The notes below the pieces were generated by a model. That model had not been told where the DNA came from and ran no database searches. It saw only the letters and a list, made by a program, of their open reading frames with translations. Positions 1-16,317 of a stretch of DNA of 64,000 bases are shown here, piece by piece. The DNA is from Cristatella mucedo (taxonomy: Eukaryota > Bryozoa > Phylactolaemata > Cristatellidae): assembly GCA_009760855.2 (NCBI GenBank), contig WPIO01000072.1, positions 1,795,001 to 1,859,000 on the forward strand. Direction: 5' to 3'. Made by a program: the position numbers and the translations under genes. The stretch's first letter is position 1. Each line of letters starts with the position of its first letter.

Positions 1-518
1 TTGGCATGCAGGCCTCAAACCGAGAACAAACTGCTGCTACTGCTGCTTCTCTCTTTGCTGCTGCCACGGCTGCTGCTTCTGCTGCACAAACTTCGTCCCT
101 GCTGCTGCTCATCATCGTGGCTGCTGCTGTTGCCCCTGCTGTTTCGGCTGCTGCTGTTTCGGCTGCTGATGACCCAGCCACCAAGCTGCTCTTCGTGCAC
201 GCAGCAGTGTCAGCCTTGCAATGCTTGGTGCATTATCGCTGGGTTTATGCATTCCGTGCTACATTCCGTCCGAAATCCTGAATTACAGGCATGTGGGTGT
301 TGTTCGATCGTATTGTAGTGTCACTTACTCGTGCCCTGTTCATGGTGCCTGCAATGGGCTTTGCCCATCACGGATAATGCAGCAGTGCGCTCAATCTTTG
401 TAAGTCGAATTACTCTATTTCGACACAAGCGGTTATAAATATACATCTTTTGATGCCTTATTGGTGCAAATAATATGAGAAGCTACTCTGGCATTATTAG
501 TAATTTAGTAATTTTAGC
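1..518. repeat. CTG/GCT-rich low-complexity stretch and unannotated flank
   Basis: Positions 31-215 are dominated by imperfect CTG/GCT triplets, which produce leucine-rich and alanine-rich reading frames on the plus strand and serine-rich ones on the minus strand. These frames have no recognisable domain and are read here as low-complexity DNA. From about 215 to 518 I see no gene or repeat. Confidence 0.6.
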
Positions 519-545
519 TCTTTCTCTCTCTCTCTCTCTCTCTCA
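519..545. repeat. short (CT)n microsatellite
   Basis: A run of CT dinucleotides about 25 bases long. Confidence 0.8.
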
Positions 546-3544
546 CTGTTCTCGCTTTCTCTTCAGTTTGGAATTGGAATTTGCTGCCTACTCTGAATTG
601 GCAGTAGCCAGCTCGAATTGTTCTTGTTTTGTAGACAGGATAACCAAAATGAGTTGCCTTACCTTTCTGTTTGTAAGTTTTGCGTCTCCTTGTATGTTAG
701 ATGAAACCATCACGTTTTTGATGCTATAATTGGATGCAGGAATTCTTTCACAACCCTATGCATTTATTGAAAGTATCGGTACCTAGTCAATCCAATTGTC
801 ACAGACCCTTGAGGAATTGCAGCCGAGCTTTGGGGATGGGTCTCATCCCAGCGATTAGGTGCTCGAACTTCACGACTGAGTCCTGCAGCAGGCAAGAATT
901 TCCTGATGCAAGCCGGTGAATGTAGCCGATGCTCTCCTGCAGCTGTATTGAGGAAGCTGCTGCTGAATCGGCTGATCTTTTATGTTTTGTCACGAAGGCT
1001 GTTGAGATTCGTCATGCGCAGCCGAACCACCCTTCCTTGGTCTTGACCACGAAGTGCTGCACCCAAATTCTTTCCTGTCCTCCCCATGCTATTGCCTGGC
1101 TGGCATTGAGTGATACTGAATAGATTTTTCTCTCGGTTTCAACTTACTTACCGGTTGTCTCTTCGTGGCATGAATGGGTTCGGTAACGACCGGCAGTCAC
1201 TCCCCAACATACAGTGCTTGGGACCGCAGTTCGTTGACTGTAAGCTTTGTCACCGAGGCCTTGCAAACGGGTGGGAAGGTACACTGATGATGTTTTTTGG
1301 TGTGATTATGATTACATTTGTGTTATGATTGGAGAATTTCGGGTGGGTTAAGGGGTGTGCTACTGCTAAAGCTGACGCCTGCTCTGCAGCCAACTTTCAC
1401 AGCCAACTAGAAGCTGAACAGAAGTAGCTTGAACCTATTCATTCTGAGGCATTGAGTTGTAGATGCTCTACCCGACCGAGCATGGTTGTCAGGGGCAGCT
1501 GGGCAGCTTCCGGCTGGTTTACTTAGGCCAAGCTATTAGCCGTATTGACGGTGCACTATGTCTAGGTGCAATCCATCCCCATTTTTTTACTCTTAGTAAG
1601 ACGTTTTTTCTCTAGTGGTTACAGGCGTAGGTAGGCGATGGCTACAATCTTTTTTGGTCGCATGCTTCAGGTTACTCCTGACTGCCCCAGAAACAGGGCT
1701 CAACTTGTGTAGAGTGCAGCTACCCAGTTTTCAGCTTATTGGAAGAATGCTTGTAAAACTACCTATGCGTGTGTGTGCGCATGCATGTGTGTATGTGTGT
1801 GTGCATGCGTGTGTAAGCACGTGTGTACGTGTGCGTACGCATACACAGGCTTGTGCTGGTATGTCAGCGGATGGGGAGCAGCACTGACAGCAGCTGCAGC
1901 CATTGTGTGCCTGGCACTTACAGTTATCTCTCTCAAGCTGACTAAAGAAGAGTCGTGCAAAAATGCAGAGATGCTTGACTTATGCTTAGCACTCGTTTGT
2001 GACGTCAATAGCATTGCGATTCATTTCCTGTGTATTTTTATGGAGCTTTATCATCGCCACGACTAACAGTCTGGTCGTAGCTGCCATTGCCGGCATCTTG
2101 AAATTTTCCTTGTCGGCCAGGATCACTTTTCAGAACTATTCTCTTCAGATTAGCGTGTTAGATGGTATGATCCTAGTGCTAAAACTGGTTCTTAATAAAT
2201 TATGGAAACTTATGACTCATCATTTTGACCTACCTGTTGCAGCATCTGTTGCCAGTTTAATATTTTGTAATTGCCAAAGTTTGCTTACACTTACGTTATC
2301 TGGTATAAAGTTGTATCACGGCACTGTCGTTTGCTACCCCCTTGTCCTGCAAAGATGGAGGGCTGCAGGGGACGAAATGCTTAGTGTATTGATTAGGTCA
2401 CAGATCTAGTTTGAGAAGCAAAAGAAAGAGCAGAGTTCGATATTAGCTCAGCGATCCGGAAAGAAGACCTTAAAGTTTTTAAAGACCAAAATAGGTGATA
2501 AGAAGAGGTAATTTGGCTGCATGGCCAGAGCCAATCGGTGTGCTAAGGTATATCAGCAAATACAGACTCACTGTTTAGGCGGAATGTGACAAGGGGATGG
2601 AATAGGAAATTTGGCCAAGGTAAGAGTTCAGTTGAGTTTGTGACAGTTCATTAGTCCGAGCCTCGACAGAGTTTCTGCCTGTGCAGTAGCTGCTGCTGCT
2701 ATGGGAATACGATGCACTGGAGCTGTGGAGCTGAGCTTTGAGTAGCCTGCAGCGGCCAGCAGTGGCCCTGGTGAGCCGGCAGTTGTCGGTGCCGGTCTGG
2801 GCAAGCCTAACAGGTTAAGGCAGCCCGATTTAGCTTTCAATAGCACTGGCTGAAAAACCAAAATCGGATTTGTCGATTTTAGAGAAGTCGCAACCTTCGC
2901 TTTTGCAATATCGGCTGTGGCCATCGCCATGCATAGGCTCATCCCCTAAGCACTGGCTGGCTAGTTGGTAGCTAGCTGATCATCTTTGTCGGGTTAAAGA
3001 ATTAAGAAAAGTACGAGTGTGGTGGGTGACCCGATGCTCAGATCAATACACCAGAATCATAGCGCTGTGGCCTATCGTGTGACCCCAGCCAGGCAAGAAG
3101 GACGCACTGTTTCTTAGCTTGACCAGGATTGAAAGCCTGAAAGCAGCAGATTGGTTTCTTGGAAAGGTGCATCCGTAGCCCCTCGAAGTGGTGTGCGTGC
3201 ATGCACATGTATGCAAAGCAGATGACACAAGCTGCAGCTCATAGCAAGACGTTTATAGCAAAGGCATTTATAGACCCACTGCCGCCCACCGGTGTGCCTG
3301 AGGGTCAGGCAGCACATCCCCTGCCTCCGCCGTTCGACAGTGCCTGCGACAATGCACGACTGCTGGATGCAGCAAGACGCCAAGAGCGGATGCAGTGGAC
3401 GGCAGCAACTGTCAGGTGTGAGGTGGGGACTCCCATCGACCCTACTCACTAGGAGGATAGCACTGCTCGGATCTGCGATTCCACCTTTGCCGTGCAGTGG
3501 AGACCCGACTCAGAGGAGACCCCATCGCGAGGCTAGGATTTGGC
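546..3544. other. no gene recognised
   Basis: I find no convincing coding exon, RNA gene or mobile element here. There is an imperfect GT-rich patch at about 1766-1835. The open frames present are short, lack codon structure and have no recognisable motif. The stretch could be intergenic or part of a 5' intron of the downstream BCL11 gene, whose first exon was not located. Confidence 0.5.
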
Positions 3545-3730
3545 ACTTGTGCCCCGAGTCCTTAGCCCAGGGGTGAGGTGCTTGCTCTTTAAGATCCTGA
3601 TCGAAAGTCCTGCAAGTCTGGGCTATCCTGTATTGCCCACTGCAAGCCGTGCTGATGATAGCCATTAAGGTTCTTCTGCTGCTATATAAACAAGGCTACT
3701 GAACCAGATCAGCTTTTAACTTTTATGCTG
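3545..3730 (+). mobile_element. SINE family B copy 1 (tRNA-derived, degraded)
   Basis: This stretch aligns by eye over about 170 bases with 63505-63675. Shared blocks are GGTGCTTGCTCTT, CCTGTATTG, the TGATAG..C..TAAGG.TCTTCTGC block, an ATATAAA, and a closing TTTTAACTTTT. The other copy keeps an RNA polymerase III B-box-like GGGTTTGATTCCT, but here that box is decayed. The family is inferred from the alignment of the copies in this window. Confidence 0.6.
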
Positions 3731-6243
3731 CTGAACAGCTTGGTGCCACCTGCAAGCAACGCCAGATCATAAGGACCATCGCCGACGTTGATCAGGGTGC
3801 TGTGGAATTGTGTGCCCGGGTGACTCGTGCGAATCCTCAGGGCACACACAAACCGACCTAGCTTGGGCTCTGCCACCGGTCAGCTAGTGTAGTTACGACT
3901 ATTGCTACCGCCGGGCCTGTCTTGGCCGTGCCCAGTTCGGCTTGCGAGCAGCCAGCTACCCTCACCCCCATCTTGTTCGGTTCTGCTAAGCTCAATCAGT
4001 ATCGGGTCAGCATCAGGGGGGGGGGGAGTGACCACCACCAGGGCAAGATAAACTGATAGCACTACGAGTCGGCTACTGGCATGAATGTGCCCCGACACGC
4101 CAGATTAGTTTTTCTGTGTGCCCGCATTTGCTGATGAGGGCCCATTGTGCACTAGTCTGGCGCCTGTGTATGGATCGCGAGCGAGCCAGATGCCGGTTGA
4201 CCACGTGGGTATCGGCTCCCCACTCGCTGCATGCCTGCCTGCTTGCTTGCTTGCATGCTGCCGCCTTTCTCGAACCTTAGCTTGAAGCCTCACTAAAGGG
4301 CAGTGCAGAGAAACAGCAGGCGGTGCCTGCATGTTCAATCTACTTGTTCGTTGAGTTATCTCAGCAGGCGCATTCACATTGCAATCAGAGCGCACCGTAT
4401 GCATGCGCAACTGCAGCAGCAGCAGGCTCACGGTAGGCCTGCGATCGACAAGAGGGAGGAAGGAGGGAAATGCTTGGGCTGCCGAAATGGTCATTTTTCG
4501 ACAGCGAGAGGTGCAAGCCGCTCGCTTGCCGCGCTCGAGCCAGCCCTTTCACGGTAACTCTTCGATTACCGCTTGGCCGAGTGCCCGGGAGTTCGAGCGA
4601 TCCGAGGGTTCTAACGTAATCGACCAGGTCATCACGAGCTGATCAGTCTTGAGATATCGATTTATTGCCGATGTGAATGTGCTGCACAGAAGATCTCGTT
4701 GCCCAGCGATTGCTTTAATGTAAAGCATCATAGAAGCGCCGAGTAGTCTTCATTGAAGTGCTACCGGCTAAAGTCTTTTGGAAGAACGAGCCCCTCTCGG
4801 CTAGCGAATCCCACTGCTCATTACGTGTGCCGAGCTGTAGCAACTTACGTCACATGACCACCACATCGAGGGCAAGCTACATAACGAGTGAGGTTCTGCT
4901 AAGCGCTAGGGCTGGGAAGATACTTGAGCGTTTTGATCATCTTCAGATCTCGGCTGCCTCTTGCATAACCTTTCCCGGGAGCGGTCACTCGCCAGGTGGT
5001 GTTTGGGGTGGGGGGCCTCCTGGCAATAAGTACAAGATTGCCGAATCTGTTTCCTTTATAAGCATTAGCCATCGCGGTTGACGGTCTTCCTGAACAGCTT
5101 CAGTAAGCCTCAGCACTTCTGGTGCTGCTGCTGATCTGCTTCCGGCGCTGCTGCTTCGACTGCCTTCGTATTGGTGTGACTCGTTGACATCCAGCTGTCT
5201 CTCTCTCTCTCACCGCAAGCCTCGCCGAACTAGCCAGCAGCTGCACCGTCGTCGGCATCGTCTTTGGTGGCAGTGCCGTTGTTGTCGTCGTCGCTGCGGT
5301 CGACGGCAGCGACACGACAGTGATGGCCGCGATGCAGGGCAGCGACTCAGGTGGGTCTGCTCGCAGCTGCGTCCCATCACACCCGCTAGCTAGCACTGCC
5401 GGTGGGTGGGGGGGACGAGCACCCAAGCTGTCTGTGAGCATGGAGCTTTGGTGGCATTGTGAGTCCATTTCAATTTTCCTCCTGTTCCCCGTTTTTCGAG
5501 CCAGCTCAGCTGTTAGAGCTTGCATGAGACATGCACGGGAGAGAGCAAAAGAGAGGGTAAGATTCTTTCTTCTCCCCCTGCAAAAAAGACGACTCGCTGA
5601 CTCAGAAGCTGCAGCAATGCATTCAGCGTAATCAGCTCGTAGCACTTCTTAGCCTTGTCAGCGATTGTTGCGCTTCCTCAATCCCGCGCATACATGCTTT
5701 TCTTCCTGATTGAAAGGAGGGTGCAAGCTTTTTCATGCCCTTGCTTCCCCCACGATGGTGAGGGTGAAGTGCTGCAATAGAGCGCCCACGCTTTTGGTTC
5801 GTCGTACCGAAGTGCAAGCTTACTGCCTGCCACATTTGCTTCGTCCGGATGCACGGGTCTCCGGCGAGTGTCTGTGGTGGCTGGAGGTGAGCGGAGAAGG
5901 GGCAGTGGTGGAAGTGAAGGGACCAGTGTTCTGCCAAAAGCCAGACCACCAGTGTACTGTCTTGCCTACTCCTAGTGCGATTCCTCTTCTGCTCGTTGAC
6001 ATGCCGATTTCTACGTGAGTTGCCCAAGTTGGCACGGAACCTTTACTCGTGTGCCTTGTTTCAAGAAACTTTCTTAAGGTGAAATGTAGCTGGCCGAGTG
6101 CCTTTTTTTAGCTCTAGAAGCAGCATGGAGTTGCGCCTAATCTGGAAATAGAGCACAACTTCTTGGGGAGGGGAGAGGGGACTTGACTGCTATTGGCATT
6201 GGCATGACTTTGCCTTCAGAGGCTGCTGCCACTGCTGCTAGAT
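3731..6243. other. no gene recognised
   Basis: There is an 11-base G run at about 4016 and short CT patches near 5190. The longest open frame (minus strand, 5100-5645, 181 codons) is low in sequence complexity, has Ser/Thr/Ala-rich runs and matches no family I know. I do not call it a gene. Confidence 0.5.
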
Positions 6244-7610
6244 CGGCTAATGATAATAAGAATAACAGCACATTTGTATAGCACACTCAGAGAACTTAAT
6301 ATCTTTCTAGGCATTTTACATTTGCTGTGAAGATAGCATGACCGTACGGTTATTGGTAACACACAGTGTCAATTTGCGTAACAAGGTTAGTGGTAACATG
6401 CTCAGTGTGAGCATGCATAAGCACACACAGGACGAGTCACAAAAACCGAGCAAATACTTTGAGGAACAAGTGGGTTTTAGCGTCTTTTTAAATGTAGTCA
6501 AGTCAGGGAATGTCGTGACGTCAATTAGGAGTGAGTTCCAGACTTTGAGAGCATTCGAACTAAAGGCACCGTCTCCAGAGAATTTGAGGTTGGTTCGAAA
6601 TACCGCTAGACGATTTGAGACAGAGGAGCAGTGGTACTATGCCTAGCCTGATTAGGGAGTAGCTCTGATAGGTAGGCTGGAGCCAGAGAATGAAGGGACC
6701 TAAAAGAGAGTGACAAAACCCTTGAAGTAGATGGTTGCTTGATAATGAGCCCTGCAGGTAGGTTGGTGAGAAGTGGTGTAATGTGGCAATTGCCACTCTC
6801 ATCACAGCCAAGCCTAGCTGGAGAGTTTTGCACTAGCTGATAGCGACCGATTACATAGGCCGGGAGACCTGTAAATAGTGAGTTGCATGAGTCTATGTGA
6901 CATGTCACAAATGCACGGATCAATTTGGATTTGGTATCCCTGGCAGGCTGGATTTTTTGCAGTTGGCAGACTTGTCTGTGAAGGTAATGTGGTTGTTTAA
7001 CCTGAGTCCGCATTCCTGTGAAGGTCGTTCTACACCCAAAGTAATTCTGTCTCTGTGCTGTGATTCTTTAAAACCAGACTGTAGCTCACTTGCTAGATTT
7101 GAAGTTTTGATGTAAGAGTTTAGCTGGTCTACCACTACTCGGTCCGGTGTCTTCGATAGGAATGGAATTAGAGAAACTGGGTGAAAGCTGCTCTCAAGTT
7201 CCCTTGGTCTAACGTTGCTTTCTTAATTGATGGCTTAACAGCAGCCTTTTTGAAGAATATACGGACAAGACCTGAAGCTGAGGACATATTTATCATTTTA
7301 ATAATGCGTGGTAGTAGCAGATCTATGCATCGTAGAAGTAGGTAAGTGGGAATGGGGTCTAGAAGGCTAGTGGTATTCTTTGACTAGGAGGTAATTTTAG
7401 GATAGGGTTGCCAGTGGCAGGCTTGACTGCAGACATTGAGGCACTCCAAGGAAATGAGGGAAGGAGTTCGGTGGCATGTTACTAAGGGAGATGAGTCCGA
7501 GGGCGATTTTGTTACCTTAGAGATGGACTCTCTGAACTTGTCGATGCCGAGGAAGCCAGAAAGGCAATCTTCTAGATCCCCACAAGGATCATTGGGTAAG
7601 GCACCAACGT
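6244..7610 (-). mobile_element. L2/CR1-like LINE, broken copy with internal deletion
   Basis: Read on the minus strand, this is a decayed copy of the LINE family best seen at 57.9-60.7 kb. It begins near 7610 with the linker upstream of the reverse transcriptase (LPNDP..DLED, IDKFRESI), continues through LNSYIKTSNLASELQSGF, then jumps to the C-terminal part (KLIRAFVTC, CHITPLLT, SLAPAYLSELLP). Roughly 200 codons containing the YADD active site are missing between the two parts. The 3' end at 6244-6310 keeps the family's hairpin and an ATT/AAT-rich tail. Frameshifts and stops make it a pseudogene. Confidence 0.85.
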
Positions 7611-10458
<2,848 letters not shown>

Positions 10459-10484
10459 TTCACTGCAGTTATAACTGCAGTGAA
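10459..10484. repeat. 26-bp perfect palindrome
   Basis: TTCACTGCAGTTA is followed directly by its exact reverse complement TAACTGCAGTGAA, with no spacer. A CA microsatellite follows immediately (10485-10505). Confidence 0.9.
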
Positions 10485-10524
10485 ACACACACACACACAC
10501 ACACATACATATACACCTATATAT

Positions 10525-10655
10525 AATTCATTTATATAGCACCCTAAGAGAACTACTCTCTATTCAGGTGCTTCACATATGCCACGGGGTTCCAGCCCAC
10601 GACCACGGTCATCAAATACACTTACCTTGACCTTGGTCATTGTGATCACTTTTTC
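10525..10655 (-). mobile_element. SINE family A copy 1 (minus strand)
   Basis: Read on the minus strand, the copy has a decayed tRNA-like head, then GTGGCATATGTGAAGCACCTG and a hairpin tail (AATAGAGAG..GTTCTCTTAGGGTGCTATATAAAT). The tail matches the other copies at 24.7, 27.9, 39.7, 56.3 and 57.2 kb. The B-box region reads GGGCTGGAACCCC. No TSD was identified. Confidence 0.75.
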
Positions 10656-10769
10656 CAACTTGGTAATGAGTGCCATGCGTATGGATGACTGCTTAGGTCT
10701 GCATAGGGTATTTCCTGTGTGTCTGCAGTTTTTAGCAGGTCTTTTTCCTACCATTAAGTCCATACCAGT

Positions 10770-10776
<7 letters not shown>

Positions 10777-10853
<77 letters not shown>

Positions 10854-10991
10854 CTCTCACTCTCTCAATATCTCTCGGTCTCTGTCTCTGTCATTGTCTC
10901 TCTGTCTCTGTCTGTCTCTCTGTCATGTCTCTCTCTCTGTGTCTCTGTCTCTCTCTATCTATCTCCCGGTCTCTGTCTCTCTATGCCTGTC

Positions 10992-11029
<38 letters not shown>

Positions 11030-11112
11030 TCTCTGTCTCTCTCTCTTCCCTTCTCTCTGTCTCTGTCTCTTCCTACCTCTCTCTCTCACTCTCTGTCTCT
11101 CTCTCTCCGTCT
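10777..11112. repeat. (CT)n microsatellite, pure then imperfect
   Basis: The tract is pure CT to about 10850, then CT-rich with GTCT and TCAC interruptions to about 11112. The Ser/Leu reading frames across it (10579-11187) are not genes. Confidence 0.95.
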
Positions 11113-14100
11113 CATTCCTTCTTTCCCTCACTCCATATGTTGGCGTGCTTTAGGTGTCTGTGCATACTGATCTTTCAGCTGAAGTAAATCGGGGCTACTG
11201 GGGCGCAGTGCTGCTGGTACTGTTAAAGACAGCATTACTTGGTTGCTAGCGACCCATGGCATCACACTCCCCTCTCCCCCACCTGCGGCTCAAGTACAAT
11301 CGCAGCCAGATGACCCCACCCACCTCCCGGAACCTCCCTTGTATATTTATTTTTTTGGGCAGCTGCTTGCTGGCCGGCTGTCGCAGGTGTTTATTCTTCT
11401 CACTTTCCGTGATCTCTAGGCACGTGATGTTAGGTAGCCGGATTCTGGATCATGGTCTACAAAGCTGCCAGCCCCTCCTAAAATATCGTGCCTGAGACAA
11501 AGACCATCTTTCTTCTAGCTCTGCGAATGTAACCACTTCTTGCAACAGCGGCACCCATTACCAGTAAGATCCTAGCCAGGGTTGGGACTCTCAATTCTCA
11601 CGGCGGGATAGAGAAAGCAGGAGCCAGGCTCGGTACCTTTGGCTCATGCTGTTGTGCCTGCTCTGCAGGCACGAGCTGTTGCTTGCACACCCCACATTAG
11701 TGCATGCTATGCTTGCACACTCTGCAGCCAGAGATGAGCTGTCCTCACCAATTGACTGCATTGACCGCAAGCTGTAGTTCAACTCCTAGACCACCGGCAA
11801 GAAGTCTGCTGATGCCCTAGCCGTGTTAGGGTGATAAATCGTTACACAGTGTATAAATACTGGCATTACTCGACATTTACTGTCAAGTAGTCGAATGAAA
11901 AAGCCCACCGAAGGTCGGCCTTTAACCCTGTTAACTCAGCTAGTAGATGGCATCGTGAATTGCTGCTATGAAAAATAAAGTATATTTACTATGCGGGTAG
12001 TTTTCAAAAAACTTAGTTTTATTGACCTCTCTGGACTATCGTTGTGTCAACTATTGCAGAATGCTCTCGAAGCTCGCATGCTAGCAATCGTTGTCAATAG
12101 TCCAGCCAACTTTATCCTTTCCAGATTTAAAACACATTCTGCAGTAAAGATACTGAGATCATCCTGTATTTGTATTGAATAAATTCGTCCATAATGCAGT
12201 TATGAGTGAAAATGCATATCATTGAGTTGGTGCAGTCAATTCAGGGTAGTAGGACAATCAGTCCGGAGTGGCAGAACTCTCTTTTGGCCTCTTACACCAG
12301 CACAAATAGTTCTAGTTATTTTTCAGTGAGTTAGGCATTAGCTGTCAAAAGTGTGACTTCTCGTGTGCTTTTTTTGCTCGGTAAATACTTCACAACCCTC
12401 CTCTCTCCACCGTGTTGGTATCCGGCATTCTCGACACGATGCCCTCAGATATCTCAGACATTTTCTAAACGTTGCTAAGGTGGAAGGAATTCACTATCGA
12501 CCTATGCAAATAAAAAATGCACCCTCATTCTTAAATTAAATTTAAATGGAATTAAAAATTAATATAATTTTGAAGTACATCCCATAAACAGAAGTCACTG
12601 CTCATTTGCTAGCCTGCACTAAGTTGAGTTTAACGACGATTTTTCACAGGTATAAGTATTTATAATTGTGTTTAAAATTTTGCATGTGGAAGCACAAGAC
12701 GGACTGTGAAGATGAACGGATTTTGTTTCAGGCAGATTGTCCTAATCCGCAATTCTGGCTAGGGCTTACTTTGTTTAGCCTACTGTCCAGCGATCAATTG
12801 TCCTCGAGTTGCTGAGTTGATAGCTGGCTCACTCGATGCTGCTGATCAGCTGCAGAGCCAACCATTTTGGCCGAGCCTGAATTCCAGTTGATTTTCACAG
12901 CAGGCCGCCATTGCTGCCGGACCTCGTATCTAGAAGAGCTGGTATGTCTCGTGGACACTACAACAGCTGCAGCAGCAGTGTGGGTGGTCACAGTCGGCTT
13001 CACACCAACCTACCCCCACTCACACCCTCAGCGGAAGGGGCTCTTTGTTCAACCAAATGCTATCCATTTTTTTAGCAGTCAGGTTGGTCTAAATGAATGT
13101 TCTGAACAAAAGCAAGGAAGTAAAAGAAGACTTTCATGAAACTGGATCGCATTTAACATCAGCTCATTACCTGAGAATAGGTGTTAATAGCTGATGTCTT
13201 ATTCATCTGTCTTTTGACCAAAGGTACACCGACACCTCGTGCCTGCTGCAGCAGCTGCCGTGCAAGAGCAAGGCGAAGGCATTACTTAGCGGAGTGCCCG
13301 TAATTGCATTGTATACTTGTATGTCCACAGGATGGGCTGACTTAAGAAGTGGTCATCGCGGCTTTACTTCTTTATCAACATCACCACCACTCCTTATTTC
13401 AACCAATGACCTTCCCTCACTCATTTTACCTGGTGATCCTTGTTTTGCTTTTCTGGTGCTAAGGGTGTCGATTGATGCTCAAATTTTGTATTTTTAGACT
13501 GAGGCTGCTAGTGTTGATTTTATGTGTTTTTTCCCCAGTGAAAACTGTTTGCACAACTAGCATTGGTACATACCAAGCGAATCTGCAGTGAACAACCAAT
13601 TTAGCTGGCTTTCCCCTCCAAAACTGCCTGGCTATGTGAACATAAAAATCTTGAAATTTTCACGTGATCATTCATTATTGCCCATCCTTTACTGCGGTTT
13701 CATCAACGATGCAATTTTGCTCTCTCAAAAGAAGAGTTGTAGAATTAGAATATTCCGGTTGAGGGCATGCTGAGATCTACAAGCAGGAATCATGGTCAAG
13801 TCTCTTGAGGCTCTTGCCAAAGAAGCTACCGCATACCTTCAGCCAAGGTATAGGCACAAAGTCATCTGAACTCAAGAGCAATCAACTTATACCGTGAAAG
13901 ATTCTAGTCGTTACTAGGCAAACTTTCATTGCTCTGCGATCGTGTGCATCAGTCAGCACTTTGCGATGGTTTAGTAGCTATGTATAGGTCAAGCTGCTAC
14001 TGACTACAGCTGACTAAGTGCCTCCACTTCGGCTAGCCGGTTTTGGAATGTCTGCTACCATGAGGCTTGCAATGCCATTCAGGCCGAAAGTGCTCAAAGA

Positions 14101-14146
14101 AATGTATGCCCGAGAAAGCAAATAGAAACCTATAAACAGCTAAAAA
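11113..14146. other. no gene recognised
   Basis: About 3 kb without a supported exon or mobile element. The part around 12480-12720 is AT-rich. No splice-flanked reading frame with recognisable protein similarity was seen. Confidence 0.5.
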
Positions 14147-14183
14147 ATGCTGTATATATATATATATATATATATATGCTCTG

Positions 14184-14214
<31 letters not shown>

Positions 14215-14450
14215 TTACAGAGCATTTCTTAGTTTTTTATATCTTATTACATTGTATATATATCTATATATAATCTATATCTTATTTTATGTATATAGGA
14301 GATTAGTTTGTATACACATGCAAACTTGCGCACGTGTGTGTGTGTGTGTGCGTGCGCGCGCGCGCTCACGCATGTGTGTACATGCGTGCTTGTGCGTGCA
14401 TGTGCGTGCATACTTCAATATACATATGTATACATATAGCCCATATATAG

Positions 14451-14488
<38 letters not shown>

Positions 14489-14490
14489 TT
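14147..14490. repeat. (AT)n tracts with an alternating purine-pyrimidine patch
   Basis: TA dinucleotide runs lie at 14150-14176, 14185-14214 and 14454-14486. Between them, 14328-14420 is GT/GC/GCAT-rich (including a GCGCGCGCGC run). All the open frames here are Tyr/Ile repeats caused by the microsatellites. Confidence 0.9.
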
Positions 14491-14494
14491 TTTT

Positions 14495-14842
14495 ACCGTA
14501 TAAGTTTGCCTTTTCCCAAAATTTGGGGTCAAATAATGGAGACGGGGCTTATATATGGGAGGCTACTGTTTTTGCTTTAATATTGCACTAAACAATGTTC
14601 CTGCTTTGAATGCATTTTCAGTATTTGAATGCATTTTGAAATCATTTGGGGCATTTAAAATGCAATTGACGGAACAGACGATGACCCAGTCTATGAAGAG
14701 AGCGACAACGATAATGACAATAATGGAGTTTACACCAAATTTCAAGCCTGTGATATGAATGAGAAAGATGGAGAGGGTATCATCACCATTCCTGATGAAG
14801 AGGACAGTGATAGTGACACGAGTGCTTGTTATGAGTCTTGAT
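14495..14842 (+). pseudogene. pogo/Tigger-type transposase, C-terminal remnant
   Basis: From 14673 one frame reads NAIDGTDDDP, then a run of Asp, Glu and Asn, and ends in DEEDSDSDTSACYES and a TGA at about 14840. Just upstream, in another frame, is ILKSFGAF, so a one-base loss seems to separate KSFGAF from NAIDG. The pattern of a KSF..CGI-like element, then NALDGTEDD, then an acidic tail is typical, as I remember it, of the C-terminus of pogo/Tigger-like (Tc1/mariner superfamily) DDE transposases. The sequence before it (14495-14570) ends in a GGGGCTTATATATGGG motif that resembles the ends of such elements. The catalytic core is absent. Confidence 0.55.
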
Positions 14843-14871
14843 ATTGTTCAGTTCATTTAGGCATTGAATTA

Positions 14872-15420
<549 letters not shown>

Positions 15421-16275
15421 GTGGGTACTGAGGGCTCTCTATTACGAAAGTGGCTGAAGTATTCTTCTCTATCGATCATGGAATGCATTTGCTAGAAAAA
15501 ATGACTGCAATTTCGGATACCTTAAAGTTGAAAGGCAAGTTGATGATTGTGAGTGTGTGTTAACGTGACCGACCTAATGAGATATGCTAAATTCAGTCTT
15601 CCTATGACTGGCTGCCTTTGACAATGTCCCAGTTTTTCCCCTCCTTGACTTCATCCAGCTCTGCTCCTGCTGGGTATATATCTGTATATGCATCTGTATA
15701 TATAAATGCTTATATATACATATATATATATATATATATAAGTATGTATTATCATACTTTTGAAGTATGTATGATAATACTATATTGATATTACATAAGT
15801 ATGTATTATCATACTTATGAAGCATTCGCAATCAGCATGATACCTTGCTTGGCTATTTTCTATCTCTTGCAAGTTGTAAAACTCCTGAAACAGATTTGGT
15901 TTTCTTAGGGTGTTATAAACAAATATTTTGTATTGCTATTGTTATTAGTATTATTACCCGGACTACCTGTCAACCCACAACAATTTACAGTCATAACCTT
16001 ATTGATTTCCAGTGTCCTCAATACAAAACACACATCAGCTATCGTAGGCAGAGTTGTCTCCACTGGTATTTATAGCACTCACACATGTTACAAGATATAC
16101 TTGTAGTTCTATACCTTTGAAATGTCACGAGGACATATTTCCTTAGTGGCAACCGATATTAAGCATGACAAGCAGATCGAATCATTACCAACAACCAAAG
16201 CATGCGTACATGATTGTGCACGTGTATGAGTTTTTGGATGAGGGTGCATTCACATCTGTGTCTGTGCTCATGCAT

Positions 16276-16276
<1 letters not shown>
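15421..16276. other. no gene recognised; AT-rich repeats
   Basis: An AT tract lies at 15715-15742. It is followed at 15742-15822 by repeated AGTATGTATTATCATACTT words in both orientations, which could fold into hairpins. No gene was recognised before the BCL11 exon at 16432. Confidence 0.5.

Positions 16277-16316
<40 letters not shown>
16277..16316. repeat. (GT)n microsatellite just upstream of a BCL11 exon
   Basis: About 40 bases of GT, ending about 115 bases before the splice acceptor of the first identified BCL11 exon. Confidence 0.95.

Positions 16317-16317
<1 letters not shown>

Noticed and set aside
5100-5645. 181-codon minus frame
   Set aside because: It is low-complexity Ser/Thr/Ala sequence with no recognisable domain and competing frames on the other strand.
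10579-11187. Ser/Leu-rich 202-codon frame
   Set aside because: It is the translation of a CT microsatellite.
16122-16229. ATGTCACGAGGA (MSRG...) as the MSRRKQ start of BCL11
   Set aside because: Only three residues match, the frame ends in a stop and no phase-1 donor follows.
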